The notes: a model not told the origin generated them from the sequence alone. A DNA stretch of 64,000 nt from Sweltsa coloradensis (GCA_024449915.1 JAMZAV010000026.1:372001-436000); one strand, 5' to 3'; shown: positions 52,101 to 63,435, counted from the stretch's first letter. Program-made: numbers and translations.

Positions 52101-55100
52101 GCCTTATCTTTACATCTCGACGTGTAGGTAGGCAGCGCCTAAAAAGGACTTTTGTTTAAAATAGAAACGTTAAAGGTCTTGGAAGGTTTTTTGTTGATAA
52201 TAAAACAGCGAAAAAGGACGACGACAACCAAAAAAGGACTTTTGTTTAAAATAGCAACGTTAAAGGTCTTGGTGTTTTTTGTTGTTACTAAAACAGCAAA
52301 AAAGGACGACGGAAGGACGACACTTTTATTACGGCGCGCCTCTATCCAATCAGCACTGCAATCATGTAACTTTGCCTAGATATCGATCGTTAGCCTGAAC
52401 GATCGTTTGCCCGAACGATCGAAAGCTTTACGGGCGATCATGTACTAACGATCGTTCAAGGTCTCGATCGTTCACTAGTATCGTTAGACTTTCGCAGTGC
52501 ACCACACACTCGGCCGTGGCGAGCCCCGTTACAAGAAGTTAATGTCTACGAAATAACAATTAAATAAATAAATACATTTTATTTAGAGTCTACCCACTCA
52601 GTTATATAACTGATTTTCAGTGGGGGACTTTAAATCAAAGCGACCAAGCCAACCCTGCAGGCCCCGACGCAATCGACGAGTGAGCGATAACCAACCAAAG
52701 ATCGATATTTTTAATAGGAAATATAGCAATCAGTGGTATGGACAGTGCGAACACCCGCGAATCAACGCCAGAATCAACAAGGCCGATTCAGAACAACTGT
52801 GAAATTTATTATGTGCTTCGTTGCTAGGACGGCTCCGAAGTCACCGTTTACAAACTCCTAAGACATACACAAAAGCCGGGTCCAAGACTGTTTAAATAAT
52901 TATTTTATTGTAGCACGCATTCATATTGACGATCAAAACATTAAAAAATGTGTTTATATACTTCAGCTAACTGTGTATAAGTAGGCAGCTAGCGAAGCAA
53001 GACCCACCCGGCCGGCGTGGCCTAGTGGTAAGCATTTAACCTTCTGCACGGAGGGTTGGGGTTCGATCCCCGTTTGTTCCAACTTTTTTTTATATTTTCA
53101 CACCTACATATTATTATTTTTGAGGGGTGTTAAATAGGAAATAAAAATGAGATGATATTATTTTATCTTGGAAATTTGTTTCACGCTAATAATACGTTTT
53201 GAAAGGCACGCGATTCGCATTTTGAATGTTACTTCAATTTAAATAATTCAGAGCAAGTTCCAGTTTAAATGGATTTTTTTTACACAAAATACATTAATTT
53301 TTTACTAAAAACAACACTATTTGCTAGCTCTGACTTCCCTTGAAAACATTAAACAATTCAATTTGAACCATGTAAATGCACTTCTAATGTTTTAATCTTT
53401 CCATCAAGTTTCTATTTAATCCCTTGAACGAAGTATGAGTCAATAGCATTATCATTTAAAAACGGAATTCATTAATAAAAACAAATTAAATAAACATTGT
53501 ATGCATATTTGCATGGAAACGTGTGCTAAAAGATTCCTGTGAGGGCTTTTTACAGCTATTTTTCACATCGTTCGCGTTCTCACCTAGGTCCGAGGCGAGT
53601 GAGAACGCGGACGACCATTTCAATCGTTAACAAGTTACATGATCGCTCCGAACGATTTTGATCGACAACGCTCGCGTTATCGACTCAAAATTATCGAAAG
53701 CGAGTTACATGATTGCAGTGCAGATCATTGACCGTACGAATAATTTTGCACTAGTCGTACGGCTGACCGTGCGAATATCCACAGCCAAAATATAAAGTGC
53801 TAGGCCTACACCCGAAAAGGAATTTGTAGGGGGTTGTTTACATTTGTGGCCTGAAATTATTTACCCTGTGTATATAATAAAAATAAGTAATACGTTGGTA
53901 GGATACGTACGTTGGATGTACAAAATCACAAAAATAATTCATACGTTGGATGCTTAATTCTCCAAAGTATCAACGATGTATACAAATACTAGTAGCCCAC
54001 GTTGGGAACATAATAAAATCTTTTTCTTTCACTAAAATACTCCAAAATACACCATTTGACCTGGGGGGAGGGGGAAAAAAACTTTTAACGTTTCTATTTG
54101 AAATATAAAGGACTTTCAACCGAAAAGGAGTTTTGCCAAAAGTAAAAAAAAGCCCACATACGATTTACACAGCGAATATTAATAATACAGCGACGACGAA
54201 GTAATATTGGTCTGAGAGAACTGATCAGACAATATTATTGTAGTGATACCGAGTTGGCTCGTGGTGGGGAGGAAATAGGAATGCATCTCTATTCATTTGA
54301 CTTGTGTGGACGTTGAGTGGCATAGGTAGGCCTACTACAATATTGGTTGTGGCGAGGAGAGGTTGAGCAATCGGCGCCTGCAAGTGCGGCGAGTGAAGTT
54401 GCCCAGCAACATACGCACGCCATGCAACTTGCCTACACTGAAGCATGGCAGGGGCGATACGTTGCGCTTCAGACTTCGCGCTGTTGTAGATCTTTCAGTG
54501 GACGAATTTTTCACCGAATAAAGCGATTAATGTCCTGAGTATCTTGACTGGAAATATTTTATAAAGTTCTTCTGAGCGAGCGGTTAACTAGAAAATTTTG
54601 GTATGGCAAGCTATAAATAAATCAATCATTTTGGTACCTAATTTATCGTATCGATCGATATACCGCGATAATCAAACGGCGACCCTAATTTTTATGGTAA
54701 TGTGGGCCTAAGGGAAACTATCGCTAGCGTGACCTCAACATCCTACATAGGCCTACTTCGTGTTGCGCATAAGATAAAATGTGTGACGGTATACTAGAGT
54801 TTTACCCTAGGTCCTTGGTTGGCTTCTATAACATAACAATTACAAGCTGTAAAAAACTGGAGACCTACTGTCGGACATAGGTTGCGGAGGTAAACCTAGG
54901 TCCGGAGGCGCTGGATGTTTGATGCACAGACTATAAAAAATTAAAATTCAACAATAAAAAAGAAAGACAATTTTATTGCATATTATAAATCCTTATGTGA
55001 TGTTACGCCATTTGAGTTTGATCCTCTGGCCACTTGAGTTTGATCCTCTTCGTCACTGTAAACCATGCCTAGCTCACGATCTAGAGCTGCCCATCATTGT

Positions 55101-58100
55101 TTTTCAGCCGTGCCACCAACTTTGCTAATAGGGAATGCTCCTAATTTAAAAAATATATATATTCGTAACATTGTTACTAAAAAAAACGATTCCCAAAAAA
55201 AGTCCGTTGAAAATGTTTTTTAGGCCTACTTTGTTTTATGAGGGTGTGAATATTCGTGTTTAAATTCCGCGCGTAAACAGGTGTGACGTCACATAGAAGT
55301 ATCGTTTCGTCAGTCTGCCTGTAGGGGTTCCACCGCCTGTCAAACTCATTGGTTCCTAATCAATTCCTAGCAAAGGCAGTGGGCCCAAGGTCTTGGTTAC
55401 CATGGAAACCAGAGTCGATAAAGAAGGTTCCCCGGATTAGAGTCGGTAATAGATCAAACAAAGTACAATGTTGAATAAACAAATTTGCAGATAAGTAAGG
55501 TATTATTTGTTGACAATGCATGTTAGGCCTATATTAAATGTATACATTTTTATATTACACATTATCATTATTAGGTGTATGCTCATGCCTTGGACAAACT
55601 ATTAGAACATATTAAATTGCTTGACATGGATTTGACTACATTCAATTCCAGCCGGCGAGCGTGTGGTGCAGCGCGCGCACGGAGATCTATTCAACTATTA
55701 CTTTGTCGTGACGTCACACAATGTACGGAACGTTTTAGTCCCGCTTCGCCACTAGCCAATTTAAAACCTTCATAAATACGCCAAAAATCGTTAGTTTTTT
55801 AAATAAATTTATATTTGTGAGTATTTCTTAATAGGCCTATAGGCCTATTTTATGTTAGTAATTACAATTAAGTCGCATACTAGAGTTGAGGAGCATTCCC
55901 TATTGGGCTTGGCACTGCCACTTTCTCACACTCTTAGTGCCACCTTACTACAAGCCCAATCTAGATGATCCACATGGCCGTGACAAAAAACTACATAGAG
56001 AGTCAATTCAGTCATGGCCTACTATGTTTATGATTGATAGCAGTTTGGGGCCGGTAGGCCTACTGTGGTGGCGCGACCTACGAAAAGCTTTGTGTGCAAA
56101 GCCCAATTGCCAACTTCAACTTTTGTGTATTCCAAGGTGCTGTTTTCCAAGAACTGCAATTTCAAATGCCAAGTGCGGCCTGCCGGAATTACTAGTAGTA
56201 TGCTTAATTCGCGTTTAAAAGCAAAGTGGCTGACATCTGGCGGTCAAGTGGAGAACTGCTCTAAGGCAGATACGGTGGGGCTGCATGGCGGCATTCAATG
56301 TTGAACCAATGCACTATTGTACCGTCACGGTCAACTGGAGATTGAATTTACTCGAACATGTTTATTATTTAACAAGCAAGAAAGGTCATACAATTAGTAA
56401 TGCACATTTTTGTGTTGGGTAATGAAACAAAAAGTATGCAGGTGTATATTATTCCGTGCATTACTGTGGGTAAGTTGGGAGCTTTATTCCTATACCTTGA
56501 TACACATTTTTCGCAACTGTAATCAGTTTCATGGACACCACCAACCGATAAACGTCATACCAATACCATATAATGGTAATTAATTTATTACAATGATGTG
56601 CTGTAGGCGGTATAGGGCCAAAGCGGGCTAAGAGCTATGTATACCGTCTTTGGGTTCAACAGTCTAAACCCAAGGATACTGAGTACCATTATGCATAATT
56701 GATAATGGGTATAGATATACTATGAAATTTTTAAAATTATTATTGATTATTAATAATATATGTCGCTCATATTTTTTTTAAATTTGTGCAGTGCATTGAA
56801 TGTAAACTAGCCTACCTTGATTTCTTATTCATATATAGGTACCAAAAGATTTGTACCAACTGCTGCCGTGAACAGCAAATTAAGCCTAGACTTAATTATT
56901 TTTGGGCAAAAATCTATATTTTATTATTTATTTAATAATATTAAGACAGTATAATAATAAGTTACCAAGAGATTTCATTTGAGAGAGATCAAAAGTGTTG
57001 GAATGTTTAAAAGTAAAATGTCGTGTGTGGATATTAAATAAATAGAAAATATATGTAAGTAGGATGTAAAATAGCTGTCCTAAAAATAAAACGCATACAA
57101 TTCAATTCATATTATTTATAATCTCAACCAAAACAACAACAAAACAATTCTAGAACAATATTAGTAGAACTATGCGTATTAATAACAGTAGGCCTATATA
57201 TAAAATTTAGGGAAAGCCGGTGCAAATCATATTTCATACGTAACTTTAAACTTTTAGCCGGGTTGTGAGACTTGTATTATAAGAGGTTTCAATGGCGTGA
57301 CGAAACACAAATTTAATAACAAATCGAGTTTGATAATTTATTCGCTGGGACGTCCCACAAAAAATACTTCCGAGGTTGGGGGGTGGGGGGGAAATAATGT
57401 GTGATACAAAATAACATTTCAAAGGCCTATTAGAAAAGGCCAATGATCACGCGAAATTCGTAGTATTGCCATCAAGGTTATAAAATTACTGCAAACACAT
57501 TGTCCATAGGATTTTACACGTCTGCAAATTACGAGATAAAATTCCTTATTTTGCTAGTTATTTTGCAGTTGATGGTTACAAAATATAGTGATTGTCCTAC
57601 CCCATCGTACCCAACTACTGGAAAGTGGAAATACTTCCAGAACTGACGCTTACAATGAAATTTATGAGCGTGTGATTCTATTCAACTAACTTTTTGTGAC
57701 GTAATGACGGTTTAGCGCGATAGCCAATTTAAAACCTTATAATACGCCAAAAATCGTAGTTTAATAATTATATGTGAGTATTCTAAATATAGGCCTATTT
57801 TATGTAGTAATTACATTAAGTCGCATACTATAGTTGAGGAGCATTCCTATTGGCTTGGCACTGCCACTTTCTCACACTCTTAGTGCCACCTTACTACAAG
57901 CCCAATCTAGATGATCCACATGGCCGTGACAAAAAACTACATAGAGAGTCAATTCAGTCATGGCCTACTATGTTTATGATTGATAGCAGTTTGGGGCCGG
58001 TAGGCCTACTGCGGTGGCGCGACCTACGAAAAGCTTTGTGTGCAAAGCCCAATTGCCAACTTCAACTTTTGTGTATTCCAAGGTGCTGTTTTCCAAGAAC

Positions 58101-61100
58101 TGCAATTTCAAATGCCAAGTGCGGCCTGCCGGAATTACTAGTGGTTTCTTGAGTACATGCAAGGTCACTGTAGTATGCTTAATATGATAGAGATTAACAA
58201 GGCTATATGGCCCAGGCTTTCAGATTTCAACTTTGCATCGCTGACATTTACTTGATTCTTAATTTCATTATTATTGCTTCAAAAATATAAAATGCTTGTT
58301 GTCAGGCGGATGTTGCATGAGATCTAGGGTTGTTGGTGGATTCTAATTTCTAATCTTTTTCTCTAATATAGTAATTTAGATTGGTTTCACGTCGTTCTTC
58401 GCCTCCTTGATGGTTTCTTTTCTTAACGTGGAGTTGGTAGAGGCCATGTCCTGGTTAATGTGCACGTTAATAATGTGCCCTACTCTGTTGCAAGTGCAGC
58501 AATAAAATAACCACTGAAAAATAGCAGTCTCTTATGAGCATTCTGCTAAGTGTAAATTGAAATGGAAAACTGGTTGAACTTAAAAATCTGGCCGTAAAAA
58601 CCAGATATATTTTACAGGCCTTCTCTCCGTTCATAAAACTTGCTCAATTAGGTTACTGATGACTAGGCTAAGCCAAAAGTAGTGTTCACATCCACATAGA
58701 CCTAGCGTTGTTGCTAACTGGTTCAATGTAAGAATAATTTCTTGCCATTCTTAAGTTCGGACGTAAGAATATACATTACACTCCGTTAAAAAAAGTCCTG
58801 GAGCTGACTCGGCAAGAAGAGAATGTGGAAATGGGGTGGCCAAATAAATGCGCGCTATTATACGGAAGAATAATAAAAAAATAAAAAAAGGAAGTAATAA
58901 CACTAGGAAAACGCTTAAGTCCCGCCGCGTTGTTGGATCAATTCAATTCATTCATTTCACTTTATTTAGCATTTTCAGCTATTATTACATGTTAACATAT
59001 TATTTCATGGTACACAACACAACCTTACTAAGCGTAATGGTGCATTGACCTGCCATGTGTTATGCAGATTTTCTGTTGTTTTGTGAAAAAATTATTACTT
59101 AGTCGATTTTTTTAAAAAATAAATTAAATAAAAAATTAACTTTATTCTTTTATTTTTTCTTTTTCGTAATTTTAAAAAAAGAAAAAAATCGTAAAATTGC
59201 TATTTTCATAACAAATAATTATTTGATTGCCCTCAAATTTTACACGAATATAATAATTCATAAAATTAAGGTTCTGTAAAAAAATCATTACAATAGGTTA
59301 AGCATGTAGGTGTTATAAGTGAAAGAATTGTTAAAAAAAAGAAAAAACCCGTAAAATTTCGATTTTCATGAGAAATAATTTTTCGATTGTTCGCAAATTT
59401 CACACGAATATCTTAATTCATAAAATTAAGGTTCTGTAAAAAAAAATCATTAAAATCGGATTAAGCATGTAAGCCTAGATGTTATAAGTCGAAGAAATTT
59501 TTTAAAAATCGAAAAAAATCGTAAATTTGCGATTTTCACTAGAAATAATTTTTCGATTGCGCTCAAAAACGTGGCAGTTCTAAGTTCAGAGATTTTGAAG
59601 GTCTCCATAAAATTTCATCGCAATCGGAGTATCGGTTTAGCCGGAATCGTGTGGACAAACATACAAAAATACAGGAAAAAAAAACATTCCGGATTTTTTT
59701 CTCCAGTGTAGTGATATGGAATCTTTGCTACGCTCATCCAATTATTTTACAAAAACAATACCCATATGATGGGCCTAGGCTACATCCAACGACGTTGGTA
59801 ATAGATTATGTTTTTTACTAACTGTAATTGAGTAGGTAGGCACTTTGACTTGACCGGTGGCAGGATATTTACGAGACATTGTCTGTATCCAGTTAGGCTA
59901 ATCAATATTGATCAACATGGCAACAACAGTAAATTGTTGAATTTCAAATTTGTAAGGGAATGTTCCAAAAGTTGACCTTCCTTTGAAGAATGAGTGATGC
60001 CAACAAATAACAACAAAATATTACTTTGACCGGTTTGCCATCCCAGGGCCCCGATTCATGTACATTTTTATCCCAGTATAAGCAGATTTAGGTGGTATAA
60101 GTGCGGTATAACTCCGAATCCAATTCATGAAGACTTATCCCGCCTCGCACGGGGATAAGAAAATATGTAAACAGATGGCGGATATTTTAAAATTTTGCGT
60201 CTATGTGTAAAACAAGAAAAGTTGTCATTACTCTCATAAAAGAAATCAGAAACCATCCCGGGCCTAGGCCCAGATGTAGAAAATTATTCATAATACAACA
60301 GTGTAGGCCTAAAGTTCCATTAGGCTAGGCTATAGGAATAGATACAATTAATACTAACGTTACACGTTTGACAAGCCCTAGGCCTCTTCTAGACAACCCT
60401 AGGCCTGCACGACCTCGTTCAGACACACAACCCGCACAAATAACTAGTTTTGATTACTAAAAGCCTAATGCAGATAAACAATAGTATGATAGTCCTAGGC
60501 TATTCAAAATTTACGGCAATAATACGCCTTTTCTTTTCTTTTAACGATCTCACGCAATCTTCTGTCACTAAATAAAAATGTAAAACAAAAGATGGTGCAA
60601 ATTTTCAGTGTTCTTTTGCTAATCTGCTGATTTACATGGCTGTGGAATGCAGTGGAAAAAACATTTGTTGTGTCTGTTGTTGGATTGAAAATTTTTGATT
60701 GGATGAAAGTTGCTCAGACTTAACCAGGCCTTATCCTGCCATATCCTGCATTATACCGTCCTTATACCACCTATACCCGGGATAAATGTACATGAATCGG
60801 GGCCCAGGGTAGGGCCAACTGAAATTTTAGTTAAAACCTGGTAGTCCTACCCACTATCTAGGAAATTGACACAAAAAAAAGTCACTCGCTCTTTCTATCG
60901 GGCTGTTTTTATTTTGCATTTGCTGGCTGCTGCCTATAGTTTTGTGCTATTAATGTATTATTCATATTGTTATCTTGACAATGATTGCTCAAGCCTTTAT
61001 TACCCCTTACGTTTGGTACTAACTTTGTTAGGATTTGTGTTTGAAATCATTCCTGCTATTGTCCACAGTAAATCCTGACAAGTGTTTCGTCGAAGAGCTC

Positions 61101-61214
61101 TGGAGCTCACGGAAGCTTTAAAAGCTGAGTGGCCCGAGTTGCAAGTTTTGTTAAACCCAAACCAACCTCGTAGGGGAGCATTCGAGTTTGTGCTGACCAA
61201 GCCTGATGGCTCTG
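48516..61214 (+). CDS. SELENOH: Selenoprotein H, 5' part (2 exons, in-frame TGA = Sec)
   Basis: Exon 1 (48516-49162) encodes 215 residues. Exon 2 (61069-61214) completes a Cys codon across the junction and continues KSU (TGA at 61076-61078), giving VEH-CKSU-QVF. This aligns with vertebrate EHCTSURVYGRNA. LELTEALKAEWPELQVLLNP and PRRGAFEFVLTKPDGS follow, matching the thioredoxin-like SELENOH core. SELENOH is a nuclear and nucleolar redox protein with AT-hook-like, DNA-binding features. The mammalian protein is about 122 residues; here the Lys/Ala/Glu-rich N-terminal part is far longer. The final exon (expected ELWTGIKKGPPRKL-type sequence) and the SECIS element were not found before 64000. Confidence 0.88.
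49333..49352. repeat. Poly-G run
   Basis: A run of 20 G residues in SELENOH intron 1, a place where the assembled length may be unreliable. Confidence 0.9.
49740..51049. mobile_element. 1.3-kb element with GTGGATGTACCGGAATTCGG ends and an internal duplication
   Basis: GTGGATGTACCGGAATTCGG at 49740 is mirrored by CCGAATTCCGGTACATCCAC ending at 51049. Inside, two diverged direct copies of about 400 bp (about 49800-50175 and 50225-50600) share ACTCATGTAT..CG..AGTTTG, the AGTCGAG...TCGAAT segment and CATACG. No transposase frame. It lies in SELENOH intron 1. Confidence 0.75.
51061..51120 (+). repeat. tRNA-like A/B-box segment, degenerate
   Basis: GTGGCAGAGTGGTAGTGCG resembles an A box and CGGCGGTTCAAATTT a B box at the right spacing. 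The stems do not fold well and T-rich sequence follows, so this is a SINE head at most. Confidence 0.35.
51711..51800. repeat. Inverted GGACTTT...AACGTTAAAGG repeat
   Basis: CCTTTAACGTTGCTATTTTA faces its own complement TAAAATAGCGACGTTAAAGG, with a short spacer. The motif belongs to a family that recurs at 52140-52300 and 54085-54140. Confidence 0.6.
52140..52325 (+). repeat. Tandem 89-bp repeat with AAAATAGMAACGTTAAAGG core
   Basis: Two consecutive units of AAAAAGGACTTTTGTTTAAA, AACGTTAAAGGTCTTGG and ACAGCRAAAAAGGACGACG. A reading frame crosses both units but has no recognisable similarity. Confidence 0.7.
52353..53721. mobile_element. Composite element with GCACTGCAATCATGTAACT ends
   Basis: GCACTGCAATCATGTAACT at 52353 is mirrored by AGTTACATGATTGCAGTGC ending at 53721. 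Palindromic GATCGTT/AACGATC motifs crowd the subterminal parts. The interior carries the retroelement 3'-end repeat (52560-52665) and a tRNA-like unit (53010-53082), so it has collected other elements. No transposase was seen. Confidence 0.7.
53010..53082 (+). repeat. tRNA-like SINE head (Cys-like)
   Basis: GCCGGCGTGGCCTAGTGGTA (A box) and GGTTCGATCCC (B box) are at tRNA spacing. The anticodon loop would present GCA. The acceptor stem does not pair well, so it is more likely a SINE or decayed gene than an active tRNA-Cys. Confidence 0.5.
53728..53785 (-). repeat. Inverted partner of 49655-49712
   Basis: ACTAGTCGTACGGCTGACCGTGCGAATATCCAC is the reverse complement of GTGGATATTCGCACGGTCAGCCGTAC... 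at about 49655-49690. The pair encloses about 4.1 kb of SELENOH intron 1. Confidence 0.7.
53786..55540. other. SELENOH intron 1, no gene supported
   Basis: Mixed repeat relics, including a GGACTTT-family fragment at 54085-54140. No exon or RNA could be supported. Confidence 0.45.
55640..56190 (+). repeat. Direct duplication, copy 1
   Basis: The stretch from about 55645 (GAGCGTGTG...) to GCCGGAATTACTAGTAG repeats at 57665-58190. The core at about 55920-56180 is almost identical between copies. This copy lacks about 26 bases (GTTTCTTGAGTACATGCAAG...) that copy 2 has near 58142. Open frames here merely reflect the repeat. Confidence 0.85.
56305..57600. other. SELENOH intron 1 between the two duplicate copies
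   Basis: AT-rich sequence without supported features. Confidence 0.45.
57660..58190 (+). repeat. Direct duplication, copy 2
   Basis: Matches copy 1 about 2.0 kb upstream. Over 57700-57860 most differences are single-base absences in homopolymers (for example GCATTCCTATTGGCTTGG against GCATTCCCTATTGGGCTTGG), which is unusual for natural divergence. Confidence 0.85.
58300..58560. repeat. Dispersed repeat, copy 2 (partner near 25040-25380)
   Basis: GGATGTTGCATGAGATCTAGGGTTG and CTTATGAGCATTCTGC resemble the SFSWAP intron 9 copy, with many differences. Confidence 0.55.
58903..59745 (+). repeat. Dispersed repeat family A, longest copy
   Basis: It begins CTAGGAAAACGCTTAAGTCC, CGCCGCGTTGTTGGAT and ends GCTACGCTCATCCAATTA. 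The interior has three or more direct modules of GTAAAATTGCGATTTTCATG..AATAATT. Relatives are at 4591-4975, 38998-39465 and 62325-62960. Confidence 0.75.
60046..60805. mobile_element. Inverted-repeat element with GGGCCCCGATTCATGTAC ends
   Basis: GGGCCCCGATTCATGTACAT at 60046 is mirrored by ATGTACATGAATCGGGGCCC ending at 60805; GGTATAA modules form inner inverted pairs. It ends about 260 bases before SELENOH exon 2. No transposase frame. Confidence 0.85.
61069..61214 (+). CDS. SELENOH: SELENOH exon 2 with selenocysteine codon
   Basis: The acceptor TTGTCCACAG|T completes TGT (Cys) and is followed by AAA TCC TGA CAA. The TGA at 61076-61078 is the Sec of the CxxU motif. The frame stays open for 45 codons beyond it and is strongly SELENOH-like. 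The donor is TCTG|GTAAGG, phase 1. Any gene finder that reads TGA only as stop will lose this exon. Confidence 0.9.
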
Positions 61215-61380
61215 GTAAGGGTTAATAAATTACATCTTTGTAACATATAGAGCTAGTGGTTGTCCCATTGACTAACAAATTAGGACAGTTACCTTACACT
61301 ATGGATGGTTAGATGCATTCATATAGTAAAAATAATCTAATAATTTTGTAGTGACTCTCCCTTCTGTTATTTTGGGCTTG

Positions 61381-61870
61381 GTCTTGCAATGAACTTGTGG
61401 GTCTGTTTATGGTGAAAATAAAGGGCAGCCAATTTCTTTCAATCATTTTGTCTGACCATCTTCTGTAATTAGTAGGCCTATGGTGTAGGGCCTATACCTC
61501 TCCGCACTTCCATATTAGCTATAAGATGTTAACATTTGGTAAGAGGGAATATTCTTTAGATTGCATAATTTTCTTACTGTAGAGTGTTGACCTATTATTA
61601 TTGGGTGACCAAGTTCACAGCCTTGCAGTCTTGCAATGAACTAGTGGGTCTGTTTATGGTGAAAATAAAGGGCAGCCAATTTCTTTCAATCATTTGTCTG
61701 ACCATCTTCTGTAATTAGTAGGCCTATGGTGTAGGGCCTATACCTCTCCGCACTTCCATATTAGCTATAAGATGTTAACATTTGGTAAGAGGGAAAAATC
61801 TTTAGATTGCATAATTTTCTTACTGTAGAGTGTTGACCTATTATTATTGGGTGACCAAGTTCACAGCCCT
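61381..61870 (+). repeat. 247-bp tandem duplication in SELENOH intron 2
   Basis: Two adjacent copies start with GTCTTGCAATGAACT at 61381 and 61628 and are nearly identical to about 61868. Few differences imply a recent duplication. Confidence 0.92.
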
Positions 61871-62324
61871 CAGCAAAACCACTTGCAATTAAATTCTGTG
61901 TGAAAATTTGTTGTTTTGGAGTTGAAGTTTGATAACTTACACTTGCAGATTGCTTTTGGCACGACCATACTATTTTTGCAGTGTATCATTTGAATCGCTG
62001 CACCTGCAATAAAACTTTCGTGTATAACTACCCGACCATAGCCGGCAATACAAATAACTTGCGAACAACGAATCCTTTAAGTCAAGTTGATAGTCAACTT
62101 GAACATCGTCGGATGCTCTCTAAATTCTGTTCTTCACTGCCACAGTGACTGCAATTGCTATGGGTGGTACTAATTAAATTAGGCCTAGAGCTAACTCACT
62201 TCCTTTACATTGGTGGGATGCATAAAAAACATTCCATGCTTTAGGCATACTATTCAACATTGTAGAGGATCAGAGGTACGACTGTTTTTGTGTTACCAGA
62301 AGTATAAAATAATTTGATCTGTAA
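61871..62324. other. SELENOH intron 2, no feature supported
   Basis: The third SELENOH exon was searched for here by eye and not found. Confidence 0.4.
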
Positions 62325-62960
62325 GACTAGGAAAACGCTAAAGTCCCGCCGCGTTGATGGATGAGCTTTTTAAAGTTTTAAGTTTGCTTGGGATATCTTT
62401 ACTTTTGCAAGTGCTTTGTTTTGCTGTCTACGCATTGTAGGTGAATGTTGTCAAGTTTCTATTTGTTCTTGTCAATTGGTATTATTAACCGTAAAAAACT
62501 TATATTAAAAGCTTTATTTCTATGGATTCTGGCTAACTTTTCAACTTTTTCTTTCAAAGTACTACATCACCATAACCTAAATGTCATGTATAATTGAACG
62601 TGAAACCCCACCCGTTTGGTCAGAATTGGCCAATGCACGAAATATCGTACAAAAAACAAAATCTTATATTAAAAGCTTTATTTTTAAATTCTGCTAACTT
62701 TCACTTTTTTTTCCAAAATGTCTAAATTCACATAACTTAATTCATCGTATAATTGAACGTTTAAGCTTCACCGTTTGGTCAACTGGCCCAATGGAAAACT
62801 CGAAAATATCGTCTCAACAAAATGAAAAAAATCGTAAAAGTACGAATTCCATGAAATTCTGTTCTTCGATTGTACCCAAAAATGGCAAGTCTAGTTCAGA
62901 GATTTCGAAGGTCCTGTCAAATTTTCCTTTAGCATCGCATGCGTTCCGGTAGAGAGCGAA
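62325..62960 (+). repeat. Dispersed repeat family A, degraded copy
   Basis: It begins CTAGGAAAACGCTAAAGTCC with CGCCGCGTTGATGGATGAGC. The interior modules (AAATCGTAAAAGTACGAATT, GTTCAGAGATTTCGAAGG) match the other copies loosely and with many missing bases. Confidence 0.6.
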
Positions 62961-63229
62961 ACAAACAGCAGAAAAACAAACAAAAAACACCCGCGTAAGA
63001 TTTTGGGGGTCGGTGAAATTGAGTCCGCTTCGACTCATTCCAATAATAATGTATTTCTTTATTCGCGGTCTTTTATCTTGTGCTAGGCCTACTGATAATG
63101 TATATTTTGTCAAATTTTAGTGGGGGAAAAGTGACTACTAAATTAACCTTATCTTAACTCTTGCCTTTTCCTACTAACCTACCTTAGTTCCTAAGGACAT
63201 AGCTAGGCCTACTTGGCAGATACCAATGG

Positions 63230-63435
63230 CTTTTTCCATTGGCCGCACTGAATGCGAACTAACATCAGAATCATCATCCATTGGGAATTTGAGTGTGAGC
63301 TCACTGCCAGTGCACGGACACCATTATTATTATTTTATTTATTATTTTTATTATTGGCGGTGCATTAGGAACTAGAGCTGCACTGAGATGCACTTGGTCT
63401 GAGGGAAGTGCGGACAATTGACGCACGCTTTTTGT
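63230..63435 (-). repeat. Dispersed repeat, copy 2 (partner at 3380-3600)
   Basis: Reverse complement of the sequence at 3380-3600, with a (TTATTA)n-like tract inserted at about 63325-63355. Confidence 0.65.

Noticed and set aside
55886..58152. Two nearly identical 100-110-codon frames
   Set aside because: They lie in the duplicated block and have no domain, splice support or similarity; a by-product of repeat identity.
60866..61078. 70-codon hydrophobic frame ending just before SELENOH exon 2
   Set aside because: It is intronic, its end is simply the selenocysteine TGA, and the acceptor at 61068 explains the coding part.
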